Shown here piece after piece: positions 25,342-33,852 of a DNA stretch of 64,000 nt. Each line of letters opens with the position of its first letter. Position 1 is the first letter of the stretch. A program made the translations under genes and the position numbers. A model generated the notes under the pieces. It ran no database searches. It was given only the letters and a program-made list of their open reading frames with translations, and was not told the origin of the DNA. Source of the DNA: Candidatus Dichloromethanomonas elyunquensis (GTDB lineage: Bacteria > Bacillota > Desulfitobacteriia > Desulfitobacteriales > Syntrophobotulaceae); NCBI GenBank assembly GCA_001515265.1, contig LNDB01000002.1:124001-188000 (forward strand). The letters are read 5' to 3'.

Positions 25342-25417
25342 TGGTGCGCCCGGCAGGATTTGAACCTGCGACCTCCGGCCTCGGAAACCGTCACTCTATC
25401 CCCTGAGCTACGAGCGC
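25342..25417 (-). tRNA. tRNA-Arg (anticodon CCG)
   Basis: A 76-base cloverleaf on the minus strand with genome-encoded CCA. Acceptor stem GCGCTCG pairs with CGGGCGC (with one G-T), D-arm GCTC...GAGT, anticodon loop TTCCGAG giving CCG, T-arm with loop TTCAAAT. Pair 27-43 in the anticodon stem looks like an A-G mismatch. It reads the CGG codon. Confidence 0.93.
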
Positions 25418-25433
25418 AAGAAACTGCTACATA

Positions 25434-25462
25434 ACTTTACTAAATAGAATACTTTTTGTCAA
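25434..25462 (-). promoter_or_regulatory. Promoter of tRNA-Arg
   Basis: On the minus strand: perfect TTGACA (25462-25457), 17-base spacer, TAAAGT (25439-25434), 17 bases before the tRNA 5' end. Confidence 0.65.
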
Positions 25463-25585
25463 GAACAACTATAGGGATTTATTAGTGTATAATCTGCATA
25501 CATATTACAAAAGCTTTCAAGGAAGTTTATGATATTTGAATTTGCAAAATAGATTTAAGCGGCTTTAAGGTGAGGCAAAAAAATT

Positions 25586-26437
25586 ATGAAGAAGCTTCCA
25601 TGGGATTTGCTGAAACAAGCTTTGGGAATTATTTTAGGGTCTTTTACAGTTGCTTTGAGTGTGAATACCTTTATTCTGGCCAATCGGATTGCAGACGGTG
25701 GAATCACCGGTATTGCAATAATTTTACATTATTTATTTCAATTGGATGTCGGACTGACGGTTTTGGTATTGAATATTCCATTATTTATTCTGGGATATAA
25801 AGCTATCGGCAAAAGACTGTTATTTTTAAGTATGATCGGGGTAAGCGCTTTTACATTGGCTTTGCACTTTACAGGCGGGTTAACGGCCGTGACGAAAGAT
25901 ACACTCCTTGCCGCAGTTTTCGGAGGATTGATAACAGGTATCGGTATGGGCATCATTTTTCGATCCCAAGGTTCCTTAGGTGGTACGGATATTTTGGCAA
26001 TTATACTGAATAGAAAGACACCTTTCAGTGTAGGGCAAATCATTTTAGGAATAGATACTATTATCTTTCTGGGTACCGCGGTTCTTTTCAAGCCTGAAAC
26101 GGCAATGTACGCCATGATATATATGTTTATCGCTTCAAAGGTGATCGATCTTGTTCAGGCTGGTTTAGATTATTCCAAAAGTGTTATGGTGATAACAGAT
26201 AAGCCTGAGACGATCGCTTCAGATATCATTAAAACCTTGGGAAGGGGAGTTACTTACTTCTCTGCTGAAGGGGCCTATTCCCAAACTCCAAAGAAAATCA
26301 TCTATTGCATAATTAACCGCGCTCAATTGTCGCAGATGAAAGAAATAGTACATAGGCACGATCCCGATGCCTTTGTTTCGATTGCAGATGTATCTGAAGT
26401 CGTGGGTGAAGGTTTTGGCAGCTGGAAAGGTCACTAA
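25586..26437 (+). CDS. YitT family membrane protein
   Basis: A 283-residue protein with five to six membrane helices in the first 190 residues (from LLKQALGIILGSFTVALSVNTFI) and a cytosolic C-terminal DUF2179 domain (about 205-283: VMVITDKPETIASDIIKTLGRGVTYFSAEGAYS). This layout defines the YitT/YpjC family of Firmicutes, whose transport or signalling role is unknown. The glycine-rich GGITGIAIILHY segment after helix 1 is typical. Its end overlaps the convergent pdaB gene by 4 bases. Confidence 0.88.
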   Translation: MKKLPWDLLKQALGIILGSFTVALSVNTFILANRIADGGITGIAIILHYLFQLDVGLTVLVLNIPLFILGYKAIGKRLLFLSMIGVSAFTLALHFTGGLTAVTKDTLLAAVFGGLITGIGMGIIFRSQGSLGGTDILAIILNRKTPFSVGQIILGIDTIIFLGTAVLFKPETAMYAMIYMFIASKVIDLVQAGLDYSKSVMVITDKPETIASDIIKTLGRGVTYFSAEGAYSQTPKKIIYCIINRAQLSQMKEIVHRHDPDAFVSIADVSEVVGEGFGSWKGH

Positions 26438-27198
26438 AGGCTCGAGCCCGGGGGCCAGCTTTCTTTGGCATTTTGCAGCAGCTTCCCTACGGGGACCAAT
26501 TCATAGTTTTTGGTTTTCAGTGTCTTCAGAATGGCGGGAAGGGCTTTCGGGGTATCCGGGGCCGAATCAGAGGCGTGGAATAGAAGGATGTCTCCCGGAG
26601 AGGCTCCCTTATTTTTTTGCCTGCCATTGATGATATTGTTGATTACCGCCTCGGAACCCGGTCTTTTCCAGTCCAAGGAATCCACACTCCATTGGATGAC
26701 CCTGTATCCCCTGGCGTTGGCGGCAGCTATGACTTGATTATCATAGGCGCCATTGGGGGGACGAAGCAATGTGATTTTTTGACCCGTCAGGTTTTCCAAG
26801 ACACTTTTGGAAGCATCCAGTTCCTTGATAAGCTCGGATTCACTCATTGTGTTCATATCAATATGCCGTCTGCCATGCGAACCGATTTCATGGCCGTAAC
26901 TTACAATTTTTTTGACTAACTCCGCTTTTTTTTCAGCCCAGGGGGATGAAAGAAAAAATGTGGCGTGAACATTTGCTTCTTCCAGGATTCTTAAGATCGG
27001 AACCACATTTTCTTCTCCCCAACTGATATCAAAAGTAATCGCTATTTGTTTTGTTTCAGTTCTTACGGAGTATATGGGTTTTAAATTTTTGGTGACCACA
27101 CTTATCATATTTTCGCGTTTGGCAAAAACAACTAGGGAAAGGAGTAAAATACCCAATAGCAACAATAGCGGTTTTCTCTTTACAATTAGCACCTTCAT
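26434..27198 (-). CDS. pdaB: Polysaccharide deacetylase, PdaB-like (sporulation)
   Basis: A 254-residue exported NodB-fold deacetylase with an N-terminal membrane anchor/signal (about residues 8-26). Catalytic region: TFDISWGEENV (D57), a form seen in PdaB rather than the usual TFDDGP; metal ligands H108 and H112 in SHGRRH; RPPNGAYD near 145; and the final LLFHASD motif. In Bacillus PdaB is made in the forespore and is needed to keep the spore stable, acting on cortex or related glycans. ATG 27198 has AAAGGGGGA close upstream on the minus strand. Convergent with yitT. Confidence 0.87.
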   Translation of the reverse strand: MKVLIVKRKPLLLLLGILLLSLVVFAKRENMISVVTKNLKPIYSVRTETKQIAITFDISWGEENVVPILRILEEANVHATFFLSSPWAEKKAELVKKIVSYGHEIGSHGRRHIDMNTMSESELIKELDASKSVLENLTGQKITLLRPPNGAYDNQVIAAANARGYRVIQWSVDSLDWKRPGSEAVINNIINGRQKNKGASPGDILLFHASDSAPDTPKALPAILKTLKTKNYELVPVGKLLQNAKESWPPGSSL

Positions 27199-27254
27199 TC
27201 AAAATCCCCCTTTAAAAATTTGTATTCCAACCAAGCGGATAGTATACAGAACCA

Positions 27255-27287
27255 AAATAAAAAAACGGGTAATTCCAACCCGTTTTT
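27255..27287 (-). terminator. Terminator for the small membrane-protein gene
   Basis: Perfect stem AAAAACGGGT (27261-27270) / ACCCGTTTTT (27278-27287). On the minus strand it is followed by TTATTTTGG. It lies between the minus-strand gene ending at 27332 and the pdaB start; an opposite T8 run would also let it work on the plus strand. Confidence 0.8.
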
Positions 27288-27331
27288 TTTACATCCAAAT
27301 TATTTTATGATGGCTTAATTTTTATACGGTT

Positions 27332-27583
27332 TTATCTTCTCAGCTTACGGCCAAAAATAGCATCGATTAAATCAAACTGGAAAATAATTTTCAAAGAAAA
27401 ATATATAACAAAGAAAGTCGCAGCGATGAATACAACCATTTTAATGAGCCAGAAACTGATCCCCAAAAGGAAAGTCAGAAGAGGTTTTAAAATGATGAAA
27501 GCCAGATCTAAAGCAACGATAAAAATGAAAACTTTAAAAATTATAATCCAAAACTTAGAAGAAGATTGCTGCCTTGTATTCAT
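27332..27583 (-). CDS. Small membrane protein, 83 residues
   Basis: Not recognised. Two long hydrophobic stretches (about residues 11-31 and 38-66) flanked by a polar serine/glutamine-rich N-terminus and a basic C-terminus (IFGRKLRR), so probably a two- or three-helix membrane protein. ATG with GGAGGTG 7 bases upstream on the minus strand. It precedes pdaB in the same direction but is separated from it by a terminator. Confidence 0.65.
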   Translation of the reverse strand: MNTRQQSSSKFWIIIFKVFIFIVALDLAFIILKPLLTFLLGISFWLIKMVVFIAATFFVIYFSLKIIFQFDLIDAIFGRKLRR

Positions 27584-27737
27584 CCTAATACACCTCCATT
27601 TGGAAGATTAACATATATTGCTTTTAATGTCCATAAGCTGATTTCTATGTTTAGCCATCAAATATAGTATAGCATATTATGAGTATTATAGTGCAGGATC
27701 AATATCAAGTTGGACATAGGGGAGGGGGTAAAACAAG

Positions 27738-29009
27738 ATGGCTTCTCTCAATAAGTGGCAGATACACCTGGAAACAGGGATAAAATATCTAGGTGAAGGG
27801 AATTCATTGAAAGCTGAGGGGTATTTAAAAGATAGTTTAGAAGCTGCTCAAGATCTGGGGGTTCCGATTATTATTGCTTTTTCACAAAGGTTGCTGGCAA
27901 CCGCCCAGGTTCGAAATAACAAATTAGATGAGGCTGAAAAAGGTTTCCAAAGAGCGCTTGAGTTATGTCAGGAATTAAATAACAACAAGGGAATATCTGA
28001 GGCCAAAGCCGGATTAGCTTCAGTGTATTTTGTAAGAAGAGAGTACCACTCATCTGTTGCCTTATATAAAGAAGCAATCCGTATGTATCCAAAAGATGCA
28101 TCCCCTTTGCGTCTGGCTGTACTTTATTCCGATCTGGGGCAAGTATACAGCAGAATGACGAAGTGGAGCAAATCCGAAGCTGTTTTTTTAAAAGCGGTTG
28201 CCTTCTGCAAAGAACACAGGTATGCCAAAGGAGAAGCGGAAATCATTCTTTATTTGGGAGAAATTTCTTATAACCAGGGTAAAATGCAATTAGCTCAGGA
28301 AAGGTTCTCCGAGGCTGTACAAATATTTGTATCGATAGGGGATGAATTGTCATTGGCCAATGCTTTGAGTTATCTTGCATTTATTTATTTGGAAAAAAAT
28401 TTGATTCAGGATGCACTCCTTTTTCAATATAGAGTCGTTGCATTGTATTTAAGATACAAACAGACCATGGAAATAAGCGAAAGTTATTATCTGTTAAGCA
28501 ATATTTTGCAATACGCAGGATTACTGGATGAAGCGGAGCAATGTGTAAAACATTCTCTAACTTACTTTAACGGGTTTGAATTCGGGCTTGCCGCACGTTA
28601 CCACAGTCTTGCAGTTATTTCCATCATGAAAAAAGAATATGACGATGCCAAGAATTATTACTATTCTGCTCTTAAGTATTTTCAGCATTATGGGGATGGC
28701 TCAAAAATAGGGGAAATCAGCGAAGAATTATCCTACTTAATTAAATACGAAGATGCTTGCATAAAAGAGAACCTGTATCAATTGATGATTGGGAGAAATT
28801 GTTTTCCGGAAGTTCCCAAACATGAGATCATGGTGAAACTGGCGGTCACGTTACAGAACAAAGGGAATAACTTAGCGGCTTTACGCTGTGGGTGGAGGGC
28901 ATTAGAGATTGCCAAAGCCATGAAATATGAAACACTGGAAATTGAATTGCTAATTCAAAATTTATCTCAACACATCAGAAAAAACAAGAAGAAAAATTAT
29001 TTACAGTAG
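27738..29009 (+). CDS. Tetratricopeptide-repeat protein
   Basis: A 423-residue protein made almost entirely of TPR-like helical hairpins (for example ISEAKAGLASVYFVRREYHSSVALYKEAIRM split across about residues 83-115, and further copies to about residue 310). No HTH, signal peptide or enzymatic domain is seen, unlike the Rap/PlcR-type regulators which also have TPRs; the C-terminal 100 residues are less regular. TPR scaffolds mediate protein-protein contacts. ATG with a GGGGAGGGGG purine run upstream. Followed after 98 bases by another gene with its own ribosome site. Confidence 0.8.
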   Translation: MASLNKWQIHLETGIKYLGEGNSLKAEGYLKDSLEAAQDLGVPIIIAFSQRLLATAQVRNNKLDEAEKGFQRALELCQELNNNKGISEAKAGLASVYFVRREYHSSVALYKEAIRMYPKDASPLRLAVLYSDLGQVYSRMTKWSKSEAVFLKAVAFCKEHRYAKGEAEIILYLGEISYNQGKMQLAQERFSEAVQIFVSIGDELSLANALSYLAFIYLEKNLIQDALLFQYRVVALYLRYKQTMEISESYYLLSNILQYAGLLDEAEQCVKHSLTYFNGFEFGLAARYHSLAVISIMKKEYDDAKNYYYSALKYFQHYGDGSKIGEISEELSYLIKYEDACIKENLYQLMIGRNCFPEVPKHEIMVKLAVTLQNKGNNLAALRCGWRALEIAKAMKYETLEIELLIQNLSQHIRKNKKKNYLQ

Positions 29010-29107
29010 ATCTCATAATTTACTTCATAAACAACCAAAAAAGGACTGGGAAAAAGTGAGAGAATAGTTTAAAATGATTCTTAAGCTGATTAAAGGAGGA
29101 GATTCTA

Positions 29108-29644
29108 TTGTTAAAAGAAGAAGATCTTATCCTTCTGGAGAGTTTTGAGAGAATTTTTCAGGTTATTCAGAAAGAAGTTTTGAATCTTAAGGACATCAAA
29201 TCCATTTATGCTGAACGGGTACGGCAATGGGAAAAGGAAATCAGGGCTTATGCCCGTATTTTAGAGGATATCTCATTGCCTGCAAGACTCATTCTTGAAC
29301 ATATTCTTGAGTTAAAATATATATCAGGTCAGATGGCTGTTGAAGCAGAAAATATCAACCAAGGATTTTCCCAAATCAATGACGTACAAGTTGAAGAATT
29401 CGGCGTGATAAAAATAGCGACCGGCAATATCCAGCTTAATTGGAGAGATGGGATTTATAATTATTTGTTGTACCCGGATAAAGTAGAATTAAGGACAGTT
29501 GATGAAAAATCAACCATAAAATTATTTTTTTCCCATAATTTTGGCCGACAGGATATATATCAATTTTCGGCAGTTGCAGAAAGCCCCAAATTATTATATC
29601 TTCATCCTACACTGCAAAAGTACATTGACAAAAATTCTAAATAA
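29108..29644 (+). CDS. Hypothetical protein, 178 residues
   Basis: Not recognised. The N-terminal half is helical and charged, with a coiled-coil-like stretch (about residues 5-60); the C-terminal half appears beta-rich (VEEFGVIKIATGNIQLNWRD, YNYLLYPDKVELRTVDE). No membrane segment or known motif. TTG start is supported by AAAGGAGG 8 bases upstream (29092-29099). The glnA promoter -35 lies inside its last codons, so it is not part of a strict glnA operon. Confidence 0.65.
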   Translation: MLKEEDLILLESFERIFQVIQKEVLNLKDIKSIYAERVRQWEKEIRAYARILEDISLPARLILEHILELKYISGQMAVEAENINQGFSQINDVQVEEFGVIKIATGNIQLNWRDGIYNYLLYPDKVELRTVDEKSTIKLFFSHNFGRQDIYQFSAVAESPKLLYLHPTLQKYIDKNSK

Positions 29645-29655
29645 TGGTGTATAAT
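29625..29655 (+). promoter_or_regulatory. glnA promoter candidate
   Basis: Perfect TTGACA (29625-29630) and perfect TATAAT (29650-29655), but with a 19-base spacer, longer than ideal. It starts inside the 3' end of the upstream gene and lies 58 bases before the glnA start. No GlnR-type palindrome (TGTNA-N7-TNACA) is obvious. Confidence 0.55.
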
Positions 29656-29713
29656 TTTTGTAAATGAATGTAACCATTATGGATAGGTAATATTTTTGAA
29701 GGGAGAGCTATCA

Positions 29714-31042
29714 GTGGCTGTTACCAATGATGAAGTTCTAAAAGAAGCCTATGAAAAAGGCGTAAAATTTATCCGCCTGCAATTTACGGATATTTTCGGG
29801 GTGCTAAAAAATATTGCTATTCCGATTGAACAGTTGGAGAAAGCCCTTAACGGCGAGATGATGTTTGACGGTTCTTCGATTGAAGGCTTTGTCCGTATTG
29901 AAGAATCCGATATGTATTTAAAACCGGACCCCAACACCTTTGTTATTTTTCCTTGGAGACCCGCTGAAGGCGGAGTAGCCAGACTAATGTGCGATGTGTA
30001 TAACCCTGATGGAAGTCCCTTTGACGGCTGTCCCCGGAGCACGTTAAAAAAAGTCATTGCTGAAGCAGCAGAATTAGACTATAAATTATTTATCGGCCCG
30101 GAACTCGAATTCTTCCTCTTCCATGTGGATTCGGAAGGAAGACCTACTACCATTACGCATGATAAAGCTGGTTATTTTGATTTAACCCCCATAGATTTAG
30201 GGGAAAATGCCAGAAGGGACATGGTGTTAAACCTTGAACAAATGGGATTTGAAATTGAAGCTTCCCATCACGAAGTTGCACCTGGCCAGCATGAAATTGA
30301 TTTTAAATATTCCGATGCCCTGGAAATGGCCGATAAAATGGTTACCTTCCGTTTTGTAGTAAGAACTATCGCCCAAAGACACGGACTTCACGCTACGTTT
30401 ATGCCAAAACCTATCTTTGGGATCAATGGTTCGGGAATGCATGTAAATCAGTCCTTGTTTCAGAAGGGGAAAAATGCATTTTATGACCCGGAAGGATCTA
30501 TGGGTCTTTCCCAGGTTGCTTATCATTATATTGCCGGCCTTATGGTTCATGCGAAGTCTTTTACGGCCATTACCAATCCTACCGTAAATTCTTACAAAAG
30601 GCTCGTACCTGGATATGAGGCACCATGTTACATTGCCTGGTCGGGAAGAAACCGCAGTCCTCTAATCCGTATTCCCGCGAAGAGAGGTCCTTCTACCCGG
30701 ATCGAGCTAAGGAGCCCTGATCCTTCCTGCAACCCTTATTTAGCGCTGGCTGTTCAGCTTAAGGCTGGCTTGGACGGGATCAAACGTCTAATGACGCCAC
30801 CGCCTGCTGTTGATTTGAATATTTTCGCTATGGATGATCAGCAAAGGAAAGAGTTAGGAATCAATTCTCTTCCCGGTGACCTCAATGAAGCTTTAACCGA
30901 ACTTGGCAAAGATTCGGTGATCCGGGATGCCCTGGGTGAGCATATTTATCACCGCTTCGTTGATGCTAAAATGAAAGAATATGATAGTTTCAGAATCGCT
31001 GTTCATCAATGGGAGATTGATAAATACCTTGAAATTTATTAA
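29714..31042 (+). CDS. glnA: Glutamine synthetase, type I
   Basis: Forms glutamine from glutamate, ammonia and ATP; dodecameric. The 442-residue length fits the GSI-alpha group of Firmicutes, which lacks the adenylylation loop. Recognisable: [10 protein letters not shown] at the N-terminus, FDGSSIEGF (about 54-62), GPELEFFLF (about 127-135), the glutamate-binding [10 protein letters not shown], and [24 protein letters not shown] near 320. GTG 29714 is chosen because AAGGGAGAG (29699-29707) is 6 bases upstream; the TTG at 29696 lies before it. Monocistronic, with promoter and terminator. Confidence 0.96.
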   Translation: MAVTNDEVLKEAYEKGVKFIRLQFTDIFGVLKNIAIPIEQLEKALNGEMMFDGSSIEGFVRIEESDMYLKPDPNTFVIFPWRPAEGGVARLMCDVYNPDGSPFDGCPRSTLKKVIAEAAELDYKLFIGPELEFFLFHVDSEGRPTTITHDKAGYFDLTPIDLGENARRDMVLNLEQMGFEIEASHHEVAPGQHEIDFKYSDALEMADKMVTFRFVVRTIAQRHGLHATFMPKPIFGINGSGMHVNQSLFQKGKNAFYDPEGSMGLSQVAYHYIAGLMVHAKSFTAITNPTVNSYKRLVPGYEAPCYIAWSGRNRSPLIRIPAKRGPSTRIELRSPDPSCNPYLALAVQLKAGLDGIKRLMTPPPAVDLNIFAMDDQQRKELGINSLPGDLNEALTELGKDSVIRDALGEHIYHRFVDAKMKEYDSFRIAVHQWEIDKYLEIY

Positions 31043-31061
31043 TGATTCTTTTCAAAAACAT

Positions 31062-31107
31062 CAAGGGTTCGGATTTTAAACAGAATTCTGGGCCCTTGTT
31101 CTCTTTT
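31062..31107 (+). terminator. Terminator after glnA
   Basis: Outer stem CAAGGG (31062-31067) / CCCTTG (31093-31098) with an imperfect inner GGATT/AATTC pairing, then TTCTCTTTTT. Confidence 0.7.
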
Positions 31108-31186
31108 TACTTAGATATTTTAGGCAATTCCTGAACGAATTATGCATATCAATTTAGGAGTTAATTAATCGTTGGAGGTATTCAAA

Positions 31187-31813
31187 TTGGAGCATCTGAT
31201 CAGTCAGTTGGGTAGCATCGTTATTTATCTTATTACCCATTTCGGATATAGCGGCGTCTTCGTAGCAATGGTTTTGGAAAGTGCCTGTATACCGTTGCCA
31301 AGTGAAGTAACTCTTCCGTTTGCGGGATATCTTGTTTATACAGGTGAATTTCTTTTTTGGGAGATCACGCTTGTTGCGGCCCTTGCTAATGTTATCGGAG
31401 GTTTACTTGCGTATTTTATAGGGAAATATGGGGGCAGGGCGGTTATCCTTAAATACGGTAAATATTTTTTTATCAATGAATATAAGTTAGGCAAAACGGA
31501 GGCATATTTTGATAAATACGGGGAAATTACGGTTTTCTTAGGCAGGTTATTACCTGTTATCCGTACATTTATTTCCTTGCCTGCGGGTATTGCCCGGATG
31601 AACGTGTTTAAGATGAGTCTTTATACTTTTCTGGGGTCTCTTCCTTGGTGCGCTCTGTTAATTTGGGCCGGGCAAAAGTTAGGAGAAAATTGGCAGAGAC
31701 TTGAACCTTTTTTTCAAAGTTTTCATGTAATTCTAGGAGCAGGTCTTATTATTTTAATACTTTTTATCCTATACGCGTATATTCAATCCAAAACGAAAAA
31801 AAACCGTAGGTAA
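31187..31813 (+). CDS. DedA family membrane protein
   Basis: A 208-residue protein with about five membrane segments. Family marks: ESACIPLPSEVTLPFAGYLV in the first third and FLGRLLPVIRTFISLPAGIARM in the middle, the latter carrying the conserved arginines and FxGR motif. DedA proteins are undecaprenyl-phosphate or phospholipid scramblase-type transporters needed for envelope maintenance. TTG 31187 is preferred: GGAGG (31174-31178) is 8 bases upstream and MEHLISQLGS is a typical DedA N-terminus; the TTG at 31172 is at the edge of that same ribosome site. Confidence 0.9.
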   Translation: MEHLISQLGSIVIYLITHFGYSGVFVAMVLESACIPLPSEVTLPFAGYLVYTGEFLFWEITLVAALANVIGGLLAYFIGKYGGRAVILKYGKYFFINEYKLGKTEAYFDKYGEITVFLGRLLPVIRTFISLPAGIARMNVFKMSLYTFLGSLPWCALLIWAGQKLGENWQRLEPFFQSFHVILGAGLIILILFILYAYIQSKTKKNRR

Positions 31814-31853
31814 TGCTCCTCACTGATACTCTAATTCGTAAGGGGTCCTGAGC

Positions 31854-32801
31854 TTGTTTATAAGCAATTATAACCGTCTTGCCTTTCAATTCGTTGACCG
31901 TTTTGATTTTAGGCAAGCGCCTGCCGTTACAATAATTTCCGGAAATGAAGGATTGGGGAAAACCGCTTTATTGAATTATTTATGCCAAAAGGCAGATGGT
32001 GCCGTTCATCCTATTGTATTGATTGATGCCCGAAAATTTGGCACAAACTACGCATTTGCTGCGCAGCATGATGGTCTCAGTGCTTTTCGCAAAAAATTCC
32101 GTTCTTGCAAATTATTCTTATTGGATAACATTCACATCCTCAAAGGGAAGAAGAAAACCGTTGAGGAATTATTTCATACCCTGGATGCAATCTTGAGTCA
32201 AGAGGGAAAAATCGTAATTACCTGCGCAGGTGATACGCCTGACCTGGATTTTTTAGGTGCCCGATTTGCCTCCCGGTTACACAGCGGTTTAATTCTCCGG
32301 ATCATGAATCCAACAACAGAAGAGCTGGAGAATTTTACAGCTTATTACCTTGCGTCCACCCAAGTAGCTTGCGAGTTTGCAGCTATGCTTTCTCAAGCTG
32401 CAAATATGAAACAAGCGGTCGATTTTATTGAAAACCGGAGTCATTCTCGGGAAAAAACTACGGATCCATCAAGTTTATACGCTTTGGGAAATAAGGAGGA
32501 CCATGTTCAGCTTGTTCTGTCATTCGTAAGCGGTTATTACGGAGTGGACCAGGCTAAAATAGTCAATGGCTCTAACAGTCCCTCTAACGTTGAAGCCAGA
32601 TACATGGTGTTTCTTCTGCTTCATGAAATATTTGATTATTCCTATAAAGAGATTGCTGTCTTCTTTCAGAGGAACCTGTACGGCTTAAAAAACGGCTGTT
32701 TCGGAATAAAGGAGAGAGAGAAGGAGACATTTGAAACCTTATATCAAAGATTGTATAATCAACTCGGTATCAATTTTAATATTCATTCAGCCAATCGGTA
32801 G
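31854..32801 (+). CDS. DnaA-like AAA+ protein (divergent paralog)
   Basis: A 315-residue protein with the layout of DnaA domains III and IV only. Walker A is GNEGLGKTALL (about 30-40). The Walker B/sensor segment LFLLDNIHILKGKKKTVEELFHTLDAIL (about 88-115) closely follows DnaA, but the usual D-D is D91-N92. The last 100 residues mimic domain IV (VSGYYGVDQAKIV..., LLLHEIFDYSYKEIAVFFQR), yet the DNA-contact signature GGRDHTTV is replaced by QRNLYGLKNG. It may be a regulatory DnaA relative, comparable in concept to Hda or DnaD-type modulators. TTG start with AGGGG 8 bases upstream. It lies between dedA and pfkA. Confidence 0.78.
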   Translation: MFISNYNRLAFQFVDRFDFRQAPAVTIISGNEGLGKTALLNYLCQKADGAVHPIVLIDARKFGTNYAFAAQHDGLSAFRKKFRSCKLFLLDNIHILKGKKKTVEELFHTLDAILSQEGKIVITCAGDTPDLDFLGARFASRLHSGLILRIMNPTTEELENFTAYYLASTQVACEFAAMLSQAANMKQAVDFIENRSHSREKTTDPSSLYALGNKEDHVQLVLSFVSGYYGVDQAKIVNGSNSPSNVEARYMVFLLLHEIFDYSYKEIAVFFQRNLYGLKNGCFGIKEREKETFETLYQRLYNQLGINFNIHSANR

Positions 32802-32848
32802 TTTTTTCTCACGAAATTAGGGAATTTCCTCGATAGGAGTGAAGAAGA

Positions 32849-33817
32849 ATGAAGCCTGTTCAAAAAATTGCAGTATTAACCAGCGGCGGGGATGCACCGG
32901 GGATGAATGCGGCAATAAGGGCCGTTGTCAGAAAGGGCATCTTTCATGGTTTAAAAGTTTACGGCGTCTTTCATGGGTATAACGGTCTGATCCGTGGAGA
33001 ATTGCGTGAAATGAAGCTTGGGTCGGTTGCAGATATCGTACATAGAGGCGGGACTATCTTAAAAACTGCGAGATGTGACGAGATGTTTACTGAAGAGGGT
33101 CAGAGAGAAGCTGCCCATCAGTTATTGGATAAGGGAATCGATGCGCTGGTAGTTATCGGTGGGGACGGATCTTACCGAGGGGCGCAGACCCTTTCAAAAC
33201 TGGGAATCAACGTGATTGGGCTTCCCGGGACGATTGATAATGATATTGTTGGAACAGATTTGACAATCGGTTTTGATACTGCAGTGAACACCGTTGTAGA
33301 TGCCGTCAGCAAATTGAGAGATACGGCTACTTCCCATGAACGTACTTTCTTGGTTGAAGTGATGGGCAGAAATTGCGGAGACATTGCTTTACGAGCGGGT
33401 TTGGCGATTGGAGCAGAGTCCATTCTGATTCCGGAAATTTCTTTTGATCTTAAAGAAATTAGTGAAAAACTGTTACGGGGATACCATCGGGGAAAGAATC
33501 ACAGCATTATCATTGTTGCAGAAGGGGCAGGAAATATCTGGGATATTTCGTCTGAATTACAAGAGGTGTCAGGTCTGGATAACCGTGTTACGATTTTAGG
33601 CCACATTCAAAGAGGCGGGGCCCCATCGGCAATGGATGCCTTACTGGGGGCTACCATGGGCAGTAAGGCGGTAGAAGTATTAATGGAAGGGAAATTTGAG
33701 GTCATGATCTCGTATTCTAATAACCAGGTAATCGAGAGACCCTTAGAGATCGCCTTTGGACCCAAAGATTCATTTGACCAAAAACTTTACGATTTAGCAA
33801 ACGAACTAGCAATTTGA
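32849..33817 (+). CDS. pfkA: ATP-dependent 6-phosphofructokinase
   Basis: Glycolytic kinase making fructose-1,6-bisphosphate, 322 residues as usual for the bacterial ATP form. The ATP site SGGDAPGMNAAIRA is at about 12-25; GGDGSYRGA near 104-112, with Gly-Gly-Asp-Gly-Ser as in ATP-PFKs; the catalytic PGTIDND near 124-130; and VEVMGRNCGDIA near 167-178. ATG preceded by TAGGAGTG. The pyk gene commonly next to pfkA is missing; an FtsA-like gene follows. Confidence 0.96.
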   Translation: MKPVQKIAVLTSGGDAPGMNAAIRAVVRKGIFHGLKVYGVFHGYNGLIRGELREMKLGSVADIVHRGGTILKTARCDEMFTEEGQREAAHQLLDKGIDALVVIGGDGSYRGAQTLSKLGINVIGLPGTIDNDIVGTDLTIGFDTAVNTVVDAVSKLRDTATSHERTFLVEVMGRNCGDIALRAGLAIGAESILIPEISFDLKEISEKLLRGYHRGKNHSIIIVAEGAGNIWDISSELQEVSGLDNRVTILGHIQRGGAPSAMDALLGATMGSKAVEVLMEGKFEVMISYSNNQVIERPLEIAFGPKDSFDQKLYDLANELAI

Positions 33818-33852
33818 TTAAGAGAGACCTTTTACCAGCGGGGTGGATAAAA

